Counted from the stretch's first letter, positions 1 through 8,140 are shown. The stretch: 32,507 nucleotides of DNA from Myxococcus llanfairpwllgwyngyllgogerychwyrndrobwllllantysiliogogogochensis (GCF_006636215.1 NZ_VIFM01000119.1:1-32507); one strand, 5' to 3'. The notes: generated from the letters alone by a model not told the origin. Numbers and translations are program-made.

Positions 1-28
1 GGCCAGGGCCAGGGCCAGCGCCAGGGCG
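1..28. repeat. Hexanucleotide repeat GGCCAG at window edge
   Basis: Four tandem GGCCAG-type units, one with a C for G change. On the minus strand they read in frame as alternating Trp-Pro just beyond the PPC domain of the protease. The array may continue outside the window. Confidence 0.6.
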
Positions 29-1931
29 GGCAGAGGGGTGGATCGTCGAACGTGCCGGTCAGGTTGACTCCCGAGAACACTGACCTCCCATAAAGCCCGA
101 CATGGTACCTGCCTGCCTGCGGCAGCGTGAACGTGCAGGTCTCGTTGTTGCCGCTGAGGTTCGGACGACAGTGGTAGGTCGTCGTGGTCGGCGGCGCGCC
201 GAATCTGGCGTAGAGGTCCACGTCACCCGTGCCGCCGCTGACCTTGAAGGTCACTTTCGACCTGCCGGCGGGGACATCGAGACTCCAGTGCTGGAAGGAG
301 CCCGCGCTACCCGAAAGGCCGGTCATCGACAGCCAGGGGGTGGGCCCGGGGCCCTCCACTTCAACGCCGATACATACCGCCTTCCAGGCGTTGCTTACCG
401 AGGTGATGGTAGCGGCGTCGTAGCCCAGTTGTGCGGCGGCCTGCTCGGTCGCGGTCTTGGCCGCCTCGAAGTTGGAGCTGGCGATGAGGATGTCCCTGTT
501 GGCCTTGTAGAAGATATTCGCGGCCTTCTCGATGCCGATGCCCGCGACCACCGTCGTCGTCTTCGCGCGTGGGTGCGTGCCGCCCTGAGACAGCAAGTAG
601 AACGCCAGATTGGAGATACCCGAGCTGTAGTGCACATCCACGCCGGAGGAGTAGTCGCTGTAGCAGTCGAGTGAGTCGCCATCCTGTGTGGGATTGGCCA
701 TGTATCGCAGGGCGTCGTTCGGGATGTGCGGCGTCCAGATGCCGTCGCCGATCTCCCACGTGTGAGGGCTGACGACCTTGCCGTCGCCGTACCACTCGCA
801 GACCGCACCGAAGATGTCCGACAGGGACTCGTTCAGACCGCCGGACTCACCCGAGTAGATGAGCTCGGACTCGTAGTCGGTCACGGCGTGGGTCAGTTCG
901 TGCGCGGTCAAGTCCAGCGAGTTCGCCAGGTTGCTGGCGTTCACGCCGTCACCGTCGCCATACACCAGTTGCGTGCCGTCCCAGAAGGCGTTCACATAGG
1001 CGACACGGTGGTGCACGGTGCTGAGGAGCGCCGCGCCCGCGTTGTCGATGGAGTCACGGCCAAACAGCTCGCTGTAGCAGTCATACACCGTGCCCAGATG
1101 GTCGTAGTTGGTGTTGACGACCGGGTCGGGGTGCTCAGCCTGGCCCTCGCCGCGGACCAGCGTACCGGGCAGCGTGGAGGCGTTGTTTCCGTTGTAGATG
1201 CGCCGGTTGAGCGCGGAGTGGATGCGCGGATGCACGGCGAGCAATTCGCCATCATGCGCGTCCACATAGACCAGGTCTTTGGAGGGGATGCCCGCGCGCT
1301 GGCCTTCGACTTGGACCTGCCATGCCAGATGCATCTCCTCGTCACCTTCGGGACGGAGGAATACCTGCTGCGGGGAACCCACGGCCGTGGCGGGCTCCGC
1401 ACGCGAACCACGTACCGCCACCTGGGCGGCGTTCTCGGGCGGTATCACGCCCTCTCTCGAAACGCGGCTGCCACCCCGTGCGTTGCCGTTGACCGCGTAG
1501 ACGGCTCCCTGGGAATCCACGTGGAGCACCAGGGCGCTACCGATGACGGGCAAGCCCCCGTGGAACTGCTGGAAGCGCAAGTGCCGGTGGCCCTGCTCGT
1601 CCACGTTCTGCTTGCGGAACACCAGGTCCTCGCCGCGGATGCGGAACTCCGACGCCACGTCATTCAACACTCCACGGACATCCTCCCCCGTGGCCCGTGA
1701 CTTCTCGGTGAAGACACGCGGGACGCGGCCGAGGTCGCGGCGGACGAAGTAGTGGCCATCTGTCCTGGAGTCGACGTGTGGCCTGGGCGCGGATGCCGGC
1801 GCGGTCGCCTCCACGTGCGTGGCCGCCGAGATGGCCATGGCAGGTGGCACCTCTCCGGACGGGGCATCGCACGCCGTGATGCTGGCGCAGAGGCAGGTGG
1901 TCCATATGACGTACGCAGAGGGAAACTTCAT
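1..1931 (-). CDS. M4 (thermolysin-type) metalloprotease with PPC domain, 3' end outside window
   Basis: Exported zinc endopeptidase. The ATG at 1931 follows AAGGAGA at about 6 nt. The first 21 residues form a signal peptide ending in a lipobox-like ITAC, so it may be lipid-anchored. An FTP/PepSY-type propeptide occupies about residues 50-200. The M4 catalytic domain has HELTH (H344, E345, H348), the third zinc ligand E368 in NESLSD, and the downstream catalytic His in DVHYSSGISN. A pre-peptidase C-terminal (PPC) beta-sandwich follows at about 540-630, with GGTGDVDLYARFG. All 643 codons to the window edge are open, and the last ones encode alternating Trp-Pro. The neighbouring gene at 2291 is a divergent paralogue with the same order of domains. 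Secretion and lipid attachment are inferred; the protease family is clear. Confidence 0.93.
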   Translation of the reverse strand, partial: MKFPSAYVIWTTCLCASITACDAPSGEVPPAMAISAATHVEATAPASAPRPHVDSRTDGHYFVRRDLGRVPRVFTEKSRATGEDVRGVLNDVASEFRIRGEDLVFRKQNVDEQGHRHLRFQQFHGGLPVIGSALVLHVDSQGAVYAVNGNARGGSRVSREGVIPPENAAQVAVRGSRAEPATAVGSPQQVFLRPEGDEEMHLAWQVQVEGQRAGIPSKDLVYVDAHDGELLAVHPRIHSALNRRIYNGNNASTLPGTLVRGEGQAEHPDPVVNTNYDHLGTVYDCYSELFGRDSIDNAGAALLSTVHHRVAYVNAFWDGTQLVYGDGDGVNASNLANSLDLTAHELTHAVTDYESELIYSGESGGLNESLSDIFGAVCEWYGDGKVVSPHTWEIGDGIWTPHIPNDALRYMANPTQDGDSLDCYSDYSSGVDVHYSSGISNLAFYLLSQGGTHPRAKTTTVVAGIGIEKAANIFYKANRDILIASSNFEAAKTATEQAAAQLGYDAATITSVSNAWKAVCIGVEVEGPGPTPWLSMTGLSGSAGSFQHWSLDVPAGRSKVTFKVSGGTGDVDLYARFGAPPTTTTYHCRPNLSGNNETCTFTLPQAGRYHVGLYGRSVFSGVNLTGTFDDPPLCPPWRWPWPW

Positions 1932-2290
1932 GGCTTCTCCTTGGCTCTCGCCTCGATGGAGGAACTCCGGGTCGGGTCCGGAGCACCTCCCCATGGCAAT
2001 CCGACTCCGCCGGACGGCCGCCTTGTCACACGCGCTCTTATCCAACCGATGGCATCCGCCAAGCGTGCTCGAGGCCAGGGGTTTTGGGGATTCCCTAAAA
2101 CGAGGGAGAGGAGTGTCCAGCGTGTCGTGAGTCTGAAACTCATTGCTCCAATCGCGCGTAGGAAAGACCTCGCAGGACATTGCTGCCCCTCCGCTTCGGT
2201 GGTGGATTCCCCCTATTCCTCCGGGTTTTTTGTTTTTGTATCTAATGAACGCGCGTCATCCACATCACCGCATTGCAGAAGGGATAGACC
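1932..2290. promoter_or_regulatory. Divergent intergenic region between the two M4 protease genes
   Basis: This 359-bp stretch has no convincing gene and must hold the promoters of both proteases. Near the right-hand gene a T-rich tract (2225-2246) ends in TATCTAAT, a possible -10 element, and AGAAGGGA at 2278-2285 is its ribosome binding site. A dyad lies near the middle (listed separately). No -35 box or known operator could be assigned. Confidence 0.5.
2081..2101. promoter_or_regulatory. Short dyad in the divergent protease intergenic region
   Basis: GTTTTGGGG and CCCTAAAAC face each other across a 3-nt ATT loop, giving nine pairs with one G-T wobble. It lies between two divergent genes, so it is not an obvious terminator. 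It could be an operator serving both, or a chance structure. Confidence 0.35.
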
Positions 2291-4207
2291 ATGATGCGTG
2301 GCATCCGCTGGCTCGCCGCATGTTTGTCGTTCTCACTCTCTGGTTGTTCCGCCGGAGATCTCGAGCCCTCCGAGGCCTCACAGCCAGAGCAGAGCGTCCT
2401 CACGAGCGATGCCCGCCTCCAGGACATCGCGACGGCGCTGAGCGCGCTCCCCGACGTCCAGGTTCTGGGCTCACACGGTGACGGCGTGCCGTACATGATT
2501 CATGGAGAGCTGGGATGGGTGGGCCAGATCCGCGCGGACGTCACGGTCTGGCAGGCCCACGAGTTGGTGACCACGGCACTGGAGCGCATCGCCCCGTCTT
2601 TCCGCCTCGACGCGCGCGACCTGGTGCCTCGGCGAATCGCTCGTGACACGCAGGGAGGTACCCATCTCCGGTACTCGCAGACCAAGGACGGCCTGCCGGT
2701 GGTCGGTGGTGAGTTGGTGGTGCACCTGGATGCGTCTGGACGGGTGTACGCGGTGAACGGCTCGGCGCGGGATGGGGAGCAGGTCCCCTCCAGGCCCGGC
2801 ATCGCGCTGGAGGCCGCCCAGCAGGTGGCCTTGCGGAAAACGCCGGGCGCCAGCGCCTTGGAGGGCATGCCTCGCCTCGTTTACGTCCGTGCGACCGCGA
2901 AGGACCCGCTGCGGTTGACCTGGGAGGTGCGGGTGACGGGCACCGCCGCCGCTACGCCCCTGCGGGACCGTGTCTACGTGGACGCCTCGGATGCCTCCAT
3001 CGTCCTGCGCGCGCCGGAGATCCACGACGCGCTCAACCGCAGGGTGTACAGTGCCAACAACGCCACCAGCCTCCCCGGTACGCTCAGGCGCGGCGAGGGG
3101 CAGAGCGCCACGGGCGATGCCCACGTGGACGGCAACTTCGACGTGCTGGGAACCACGTACGACTGCTTCAACACACTGTTCGGGCGTGACTCGATTGACA
3201 ATGCGGGCCACACGCTCACCAGCACCGTGCATTACTCCACCCACTACGTGAATGCCTTCTGGGACGGCACGCAACTGGTGTGCGGCGATGGAGACGGGGT
3301 CAACGCCGGGCCGCTGTGCACGGACCTGGATGTGGTGGCCCACGAGCTGACCCACGCGGTGACGGATTTCGAGTCCGGCCTCATCTATACCGGCGAGTCC
3401 GGCGCGCTGAACGAGTCCCTGTCGGACATCTTCGCCTCCGTTTGCGAGAGCTGGTCGAACTCGTGGTCCATGGGCCCGGACATCTGGAAGATTGGCGAGG
3501 ACATCTGGACGCCCGCCACGCCCGATGACGCCCTCCGATACATGAACGACCCGGTCCTGGACGGCGCCTCGCTGGACTACTACGGGGACTACTCGTCCGA
3601 CACCGACGTGCATTACGCGTCGGGCATCTCGAACCTGGCGTTCAAGCTGCTGGCCACCGGCGGTGTGCATCCGCGCGGGCGCACCCCGACGGAAGTCCCA
3701 GGCATTGGCGTAGAGGCCGCTGCTCGCATCTTCTACAAGGCCAGCACCGACTACTTCACCGCCAGCACCACCTTCGAGCAGGCCAAGACCTATACCCAGT
3801 TCGCGGCGCAGGACCTCGGCTTCAGCGCGGCCGTGCTGGAGTCCGTGAGCTTGTCCTGGCAGGTCGTGGGCTTCCCTCTCTACTTCCCGACGTTCTGCAC
3901 GACCCTTCCTCGCTTCAGCGGTACAGTGACGAACCTCAACGGCGCGGTGGGTTCGAACCGGTACTACTGCGCGGACGTCGGCGCATTCACCTCCCCGTAC
4001 TTTACCCTCGGCGGAGGCACGGGTGACGCGGACCTTTACGTGCGATACGGCGCTGCTCCAACGAAGAGCGTCTACGACTGCCGCTCCTACTCGACGACCA
4101 ACACCGAGGTGTGTACCGGCACGTCACGGCCCGTACCGGGCAGGTTCTGGGTCATGATCAACGGGTACCGGGCCTACTCCGGCGTGACGTTCAGCTATTC
4201 CTTCTGA
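2291..4207 (+). CDS. M4 (thermolysin-type) metalloprotease lipoprotein with PPC domain
   Basis: 638-residue exported zinc endopeptidase. The signal peptide ends in lipobox LSGC (Cys19), so the mature protein is probably lipid-anchored. An FTP/PepSY-like propeptide spans about residues 50-220. The catalytic domain carries HELTH (H351, E352, H355), E375 in NESLSD exactly 24 residues later as in thermolysin, and H441 in DVHYASGISN. The C-terminal PPC domain (about 538-638) contains GGTGDADLYVRYG and is usually removed during maturation. The start is supported by AGAAGGGA upstream. It is a paralogue of the divergent gene ending at 1, with the same architecture and many identical blocks. Likely role: extracellular protein digestion. 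A nested hairpin follows the stop codon. Confidence 0.95.
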   Translation: MMRGIRWLAACLSFSLSGCSAGDLEPSEASQPEQSVLTSDARLQDIATALSALPDVQVLGSHGDGVPYMIHGELGWVGQIRADVTVWQAHELVTTALERIAPSFRLDARDLVPRRIARDTQGGTHLRYSQTKDGLPVVGGELVVHLDASGRVYAVNGSARDGEQVPSRPGIALEAAQQVALRKTPGASALEGMPRLVYVRATAKDPLRLTWEVRVTGTAAATPLRDRVYVDASDASIVLRAPEIHDALNRRVYSANNATSLPGTLRRGEGQSATGDAHVDGNFDVLGTTYDCFNTLFGRDSIDNAGHTLTSTVHYSTHYVNAFWDGTQLVCGDGDGVNAGPLCTDLDVVAHELTHAVTDFESGLIYTGESGALNESLSDIFASVCESWSNSWSMGPDIWKIGEDIWTPATPDDALRYMNDPVLDGASLDYYGDYSSDTDVHYASGISNLAFKLLATGGVHPRGRTPTEVPGIGVEAAARIFYKASTDYFTASTTFEQAKTYTQFAAQDLGFSAAVLESVSLSWQVVGFPLYFPTFCTTLPRFSGTVTNLNGAVGSNRYYCADVGAFTSPYFTLGGGTGDADLYVRYGAAPTKSVYDCRSYSTTNTEVCTGTSRPVPGRFWVMINGYRAYSGVTFSYSF

Positions 4208-4221
4208 GCGGTGCGCGGGCA

Positions 4222-4263
4222 GGGATGGCGGGCGGCTGCCCGCTCCGGGGACAGGGCCATCCC
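4222..4263 (+). terminator. Nested hairpin downstream of the M4 protease
   Basis: GGGATGGC (4222-4229) pairs perfectly with GCCATCCC (4256-4263), and a competing inner stem GCGGGC/GCCCGC has a 4-nt loop. It lies 15 bp after the stop. There is no T-tract, so termination is inferred from position. Confidence 0.45.
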
Positions 4264-4388
4264 AGACTGAAGACGAGTACGCGGGACTGAAGGCGCGTTC
4301 AGTCAGCTGCTGGATGCGTGCGAGGTTGAGGGGAAGGCGCGCCCAGGAGCGTTACACCGCGACATTCCTCCGCATGGAAGGGCCGCGA

Positions 4389-5636
4389 ATGAGATTCCTC
4401 CTGCTCCTGCTCTCTTTGTTTCTTTCGAGCTGTGCCTCCCTGGCCCGAGGCGTGGCCGAGCAAGGGGACGCGGTGGCCTCTGATGCCGACCGGATTGTGC
4501 GTGACCTCTGCGACAAGCAGCTCGCGCTGCTCGGCGAGGAGTCCCACCACGGCAATGGCAGGAGCATCGCTTTCAAAGCGGAACTGACCCGCAGGCTCGT
4601 GGAGGAATGCCAATACGATGCCTTCTTCATCGAGACAGGCATCTATGACTTCCTCCACCTCCAGGTGCTGAGAGAGGCGGGCCAACCCGTCAGCGAGAAC
4701 CTGGTCGCCACTGCGATTGGTGGGATGTGGGCCAATCAGGAGATGGCGCCCCTGATTCCGTTCCTGTCCGAGCGGCTCAAGGCGGGGACCCTCATCGCGG
4801 GTGGGATTGATGATCAGATCAACCGAGGCACCTACGCCCAGCGCGAGATGGCGCGCGAACTCATTCCCTTTCTGGAGGGCCCGAGGCAGGCCGCGTGCGG
4901 AGAGGAAATCGAGAGGAACATGTCCTGGAAGTACGACGACGCCCACCCATATACGGCGGAGCACATGAAGTTCATCCTGGGCTGCTGGACGGAGCTGGGG
5001 GCGGTGCTCTCCAGGCCCGGAGTGGCTGTGACGCCGAGGGCTCGAGGCCAGTTGCAGATGGTCCGCAGCCTTGAGCGGAACTACACCCGTCAGGTCGCCG
5101 CGATGTCCCGGGCTCCGGACGCGTCTGGAGGGACCTGGAGCTGGAGCGATTTCGATGACCGCTCCCGCTCCATGTTCATGAATCTGGAATGGCACCTGGC
5201 CCAGTCAGCCAGGCCCCGAAAGGCCATTGTCTGGCTTGCCACCGTTCATGCGGCGAAAGACCTCAAGGGCCTGGATGCGGACACCCGGCACGGGACGTCC
5301 TTCGGGTCCTACGTCCAGGAGAAGTTCGGGGCGCGGGCCTTCGTGTTGGGCTTCTCCGCGAGATCCGGGAGCTATTCCATCGGCAGCACCCCTCGCACGA
5401 ATTCCCTCGCGCCCGCGCGGGACGACTCCCTGGAGGGCTGGGCGTTTTCGGGCCACACCGGGGACACGCGGTATCTGGATGGGAGCCAGCTCCGTGACTT
5501 CGGGCCCCGAGTGGCGCGTCCCTTGAACTACGCGTGGATGACGGCTCCCTGGGCCACGGTCATGGATGGGCTGCTCATCTTCCGGGAAGAAGCCCCACCG
5601 CGCCCGGTGACCCGGGCGAGCCCAGCGCCGCATTGA
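4389..5636 (+). CDS. Erythromycin-esterase-family lipoprotein
   Basis: 415 residues. The start at 4389 is preferred over an in-frame ATG at 4314 because GGAAGGG lies 7 nt upstream and the product then begins with a clean lipoprotein signal ending LSSC (Cys15). The mature part matches the erythromycin esterase (EreA/EreC-like) fold. GEESHHG (His53) corresponds to the family GExxHG motif, FFIETG carries a conserved Glu, and the C-terminal half has a WLATVHAAKD-type segment followed by GTSFGSYVQEKFG. Ere enzymes hydrolyse macrolide lactone rings, but most environmental relatives are uncharacterised. A lipid-anchored member may act on another ester or have a different role. It stands alone between a protease and a neprosin-like gene. 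Confidence 0.85.
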   Translation: MRFLLLLLSLFLSSCASLARGVAEQGDAVASDADRIVRDLCDKQLALLGEESHHGNGRSIAFKAELTRRLVEECQYDAFFIETGIYDFLHLQVLREAGQPVSENLVATAIGGMWANQEMAPLIPFLSERLKAGTLIAGGIDDQINRGTYAQREMARELIPFLEGPRQAACGEEIERNMSWKYDDAHPYTAEHMKFILGCWTELGAVLSRPGVAVTPRARGQLQMVRSLERNYTRQVAAMSRAPDASGGTWSWSDFDDRSRSMFMNLEWHLAQSARPRKAIVWLATVHAAKDLKGLDADTRHGTSFGSYVQEKFGARAFVLGFSARSGSYSIGSTPRTNSLAPARDDSLEGWAFSGHTGDTRYLDGSQLRDFGPRVARPLNYAWMTAPWATVMDGLLIFREEAPPRPVTRASPAPH

Positions 5637-5778
5637 CCCCACCAGCGAGTCCCGGAGGGGTCAGGGGCGCTCCATCTTCAGTACCACTGTGAGAGTCATT
5701 GTCACCCCAGTCATCCAAGGACTGGCGCTCAATCAAAACCGAGACAAGCATGGTGGCGCCGTGCCCCGCTCCTCGACT

Positions 5779-5797
5779 GGCCCCAGGTCCTGGGGCC
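5779..5797. promoter_or_regulatory. 19-bp palindrome just upstream of the neprosin-like gene
   Basis: GGCCCCAGG and CCTGGGGCC form a perfect inverted repeat around a single T. It ends 3 bp before the GGAG ribosome binding site (5800-5803) and 11 bp before the ATG at 5809. It could be a repressor site, or an RNA hairpin limiting ribosome access. If translation began at the in-frame ATG 5689 it would instead be coding. Confidence 0.5.
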
Positions 5798-5808
5798 CCG
5801 GAGTCACC

Positions 5809-6825
5809 ATGCAGCCTCATTCGCTGTTCTCCCGCATCGCTTGTCTATTTTCACTCGTCACCCTGGGTTGTGGCGCTCCTGATGCAAAGGAGCCCGCGGC
5901 CCAGGCGGACCAGCCCTCCGCGGTAGGTCACTACCGCTGCATCCCGCTCTCCGCGGAAGCGCTGCGCGTGACGGCACCGTCCACGGCCCTCGTCGTGGGA
6001 GACTCACGGCAGGAAGCCCAGGTCACCACGGCCCGGCTCTGCCCCAGCGGGCAGGTGCCCCAGGCGGTGTACAACCCGGCGCCGCCGCGCCCGCTCGCGT
6101 CCTGGCTGCCCGCGATGCCCGGCGCGTCCGAAGACAATCGCCCCGTCCATGCGAGCGCCGACTCCATCTACTACGTGGGGGTGTACAAGCCGACGTCAGA
6201 GACGGGTTACTCGCTGGGGGTGGGCGCGCGTCTCCAGATCAACAACCCCCAGGTTGCCCACACCTTGGACCAGGCCAGCACGGTGGTGTCGATGGTCCGG
6301 GGCGCCAGCACGTCGATTGTCGCGACGGGCTACCGCAAGTTCCAGACGTCGTATCCCACCCTGCTCGTCGGCCACACGGTGGGAGGCGTCTTCCAGCACG
6401 TCACGGGCTGGGTGCAGGTCCACCCGAGCTACTACCCGGGAATGGACCTGAGCGGCTACATCGGCGCGAAGCCCCGTTTCTTCGTCCTCTATTCGGGAAC
6501 CGACTGGTGGGTGTATTTCAATGATGCCTGGGTGGGCTACTTCCCCGGCTCACGGTGGGGCGGCGCCTTCACGTCGGGCGACATGGCCCACTGGTACGGT
6601 GAGGTGTTCGACGCGGGTGCGCGCCTGCCGCCGGTGACGGACATGGGCAACGGCCTGTTCCCACCGAACGCGGCCTCCGGCGCCATCGACGAGATGTGCA
6701 CCCACTCGGGCACCAACTGCTACAGCATTGGTGCCGGGCAGACGTATGTCTCCAACGCCGCGTACTACGGCCTGTACTACCCGGGCCTCTCGAACCTCCG
6801 TTACGGCGGAAACGGCGGCGGGTAG
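5809..6825 (+). CDS. Neprosin-family secreted protein (putative prolyl/glutamic endopeptidase)
   Basis: 338 residues. The start at 5809 gives GGAG at 5-nt spacing and a signal peptide ending TLGC (Cys21, an imperfect lipobox). The in-frame extension to 5689 encodes no signal or domain. The C-terminal two thirds match the neprosin (DUF239) domain: a YYVGVYKP strand, repeated beta-strands, WWVYFNDAWVGYFPGS and HWYGEVFD. Plant neprosin is a glutamic peptidase cleaving after proline. The Glu in the GEV segment is in a plausible place for one catalytic residue; the second was not located with confidence. Three Cys lie near the C-terminus. It is preceded by a 19-bp palindrome. Proteolytic activity is inferred from family only. 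Confidence 0.85.
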   Translation: MQPHSLFSRIACLFSLVTLGCGAPDAKEPAAQADQPSAVGHYRCIPLSAEALRVTAPSTALVVGDSRQEAQVTTARLCPSGQVPQAVYNPAPPRPLASWLPAMPGASEDNRPVHASADSIYYVGVYKPTSETGYSLGVGARLQINNPQVAHTLDQASTVVSMVRGASTSIVATGYRKFQTSYPTLLVGHTVGGVFQHVTGWVQVHPSYYPGMDLSGYIGAKPRFFVLYSGTDWWVYFNDAWVGYFPGSRWGGAFTSGDMAHWYGEVFDAGARLPPVTDMGNGLFPPNAASGAIDEMCTHSGTNCYSIGAGQTYVSNAAYYGLYYPGLSNLRYGGNGGG

Positions 6826-6845
6826 CCTCCGCTCGGAAGCTTGGG

Positions 6846-6884
6846 ACACGGGCGGGTCCTCGCTCTGGGGGCATCGCCCGGTGT
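6846..6884 (+). terminator. Hairpin after the neprosin-like gene
   Basis: ACACGGGCG (6846-6854) pairs with CGCCCG-G-TGT (6875-6884), with a single bulged G. It starts 21 bp after the stop. No T-tract follows. Confidence 0.35.
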
Positions 6885-6902
6885 GTAGATTCAATGGGTT
6901 GA

Positions 6903-6929
6903 CGCGCCGCTCGGGCATCGGGCGGCGCG
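6903..6929. other. GC-rich hairpin upstream of the ECF sigma gene
   Basis: CGCGCCGC and GCGGCGCG form a perfect 8-bp stem with an 11-nt loop. It could end the neprosin transcript or lie in the sigma gene leader. Confidence 0.35.
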
Positions 6930-7031
6930 GTCGCGAGAAAATCGTCGAGGTCGCGAATCCGTTCGTCGGGTGCCCGCCTCTTAGTGGGCAAGGCAGGGCA
7001 TTTTCCCCGCCGCTGTCTTCCAGGGACTCGC

Positions 7032-7562
7032 ATGGCCGCCGCCCACCCGTTGACCGCTGCTCCCGACGCGATGCTGCTCGCGGCCCATGCGGGTGATCGC
7101 GACGCGATGCTCCGCCTCCTCCAGGTGCTCCAGCCCAACCTCAGGCGGTACGCGCAGCAGCGCTGCTTCATCAGCGACATCGACGACGCGGTCCAGGAGT
7201 CGCTGCTCTTGCTGGCTCGCCACCTGGGCTCGGTCCGGAAGCTGGCGTCCCTGTCGGGCTGGTTGTTCCGCATCGTTCAACGCGAGTGCCGCCGCCTGGG
7301 ACGAGTGGCCCTCAAGCAGGACCCCTACGAGGAGGCGCTCGTCGACCAGTGGATGGTCTCGCACACGCCGGACTCCGCTCGGCTCGATGTGGCCTCGGCG
7401 CTGGAGTCATTGCCCCCGCACTACCTCGAGGTTGTCCTGTTGCGCGACTTCGAGGAGCTGTCCATCCGCGAAATCTCGGAGCGCCTGGGCGAGGACGTGC
7501 CCGCCGTGAAGAGCCGGCTGCACCGGGCCCGCGCCATGGTGCGCGAGTACCTGCTGGCCTGA
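7032..7562 (+). CDS. ECF-type RNA polymerase sigma factor
   Basis: 176 residues from the ATG at 7032, which has AGGGA 5-6 nt upstream; an in-frame ATG at 6984 would add 16 residues without domain content. Region 2 spans about 15-85, with DIDDAVQESLLLLARHL corresponding to the core-binding and -10-recognition helices. Region 4 is at about 115-176, with the helix-turn-helix LSIREISERLGEDVPAVKSRL that contacts -35 DNA. There is no sigma 1.1 or 3 region, as expected for ECF. A membrane protein gene starts 44 bp downstream and is probably co-transcribed. No zinc-finger anti-sigma gene is present. The ECF subgroup and regulon cannot be told from the sequence. Confidence 0.93.
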   Translation: MAAAHPLTAAPDAMLLAAHAGDRDAMLRLLQVLQPNLRRYAQQRCFISDIDDAVQESLLLLARHLGSVRKLASLSGWLFRIVQRECRRLGRVALKQDPYEEALVDQWMVSHTPDSARLDVASALESLPPHYLEVVLLRDFEELSIREISERLGEDVPAVKSRLHRARAMVREYLLA

Positions 7563-7606
7563 CCTTTCATCCCCGCCTCATCGACATCCGAAGAAGGAGA
7601 CCCGTC

Positions 7607-8122
7607 ATGGCCAATCCCATGTCCACCCTCGGCATCATCCACACCGTGCTCAGCCTTCCCCCCATCGTCTTCGGTGTCTGGGGCTTCCTTCGCGACGGAC
7701 GCATCGACCCTGGCACCCGCGTGGGCAGGCTGTATCTGCTCGGCATGCTGGCGTCGATTCTCACGTCGTTCGGTCTCTCCAGCACGGGCGGCTTCAACCC
7801 CGGCCATGGACTGGGCCTGCTCGCGCTCGTGCTCATGGCGGTGGGCGTCGTCGCCTCGCGCGTGGGGGGATTCGGTCGCGCCACGCCCTACGTGCAGACG
7901 CTGTCGCTGTCCGCCAGCTTCATGGTGCTGCTGGTGCCCGGCATCAACGAGACGTTGACGCGCCTTCCCGCGGGCCAGCCCATCGCCAGCAGTCCGGAGT
8001 CGCCGCCCGTGCAGACCGCCCTGCTCGTGCTGGTGGCCTTCTTCTTCCTCGGTGCCACGTACCAGGTGCTGAAGCTGCGGGCGCTCGCGCGAAGGCTCCC
8101 GGTGGTCGGCTCGGCGGCGTGA
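7607..8122 (+). CDS. Polytopic membrane protein of unknown function, paired with ECF sigma
   Basis: 171 residues, starting at 7607 with AAGGAGA about 7 nt upstream, an almost ideal ribosome binding site. Four to five hydrophobic segments are visible at about residues 5-25, 37-56, 64-84, 90-110 and 130-152, separated by short polar loops. The C-terminus is basic (KLRALARRL), suggesting a cytoplasmic end. No enzyme motif or known anti-sigma domain is recognised. The 44-bp gap from the sigma factor stop and the shared strand suggest one operon, so it may sense a membrane signal or sequester the sigma factor. That role is inference; a target gene of the sigma factor is equally possible. Confidence 0.85.
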   Translation: MANPMSTLGIIHTVLSLPPIVFGVWGFLRDGRIDPGTRVGRLYLLGMLASILTSFGLSSTGGFNPGHGLGLLALVLMAVGVVASRVGGFGRATPYVQTLSLSASFMVLLVPGINETLTRLPAGQPIASSPESPPVQTALLVLVAFFFLGATYQVLKLRALARRLPVVGSAA

Positions 8123-8140
8123 CGCGTGCTTCGCCTGGGT

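Noticed and set aside
2471-3670. Long minus-strand open frame (399 codons) opposite the M4 protease
   Set aside because: It mirrors the protease codons, is low-complexity rich in Arg, Gly, Val and His, and shows no domain. Long antisense frames are expected at this GC bias.
5689-5808. N-terminal extension of the neprosin gene from ATG 5689
   Set aside because: The 40 extra residues would bury the signal peptide, and a good ribosome binding site precedes 5809.
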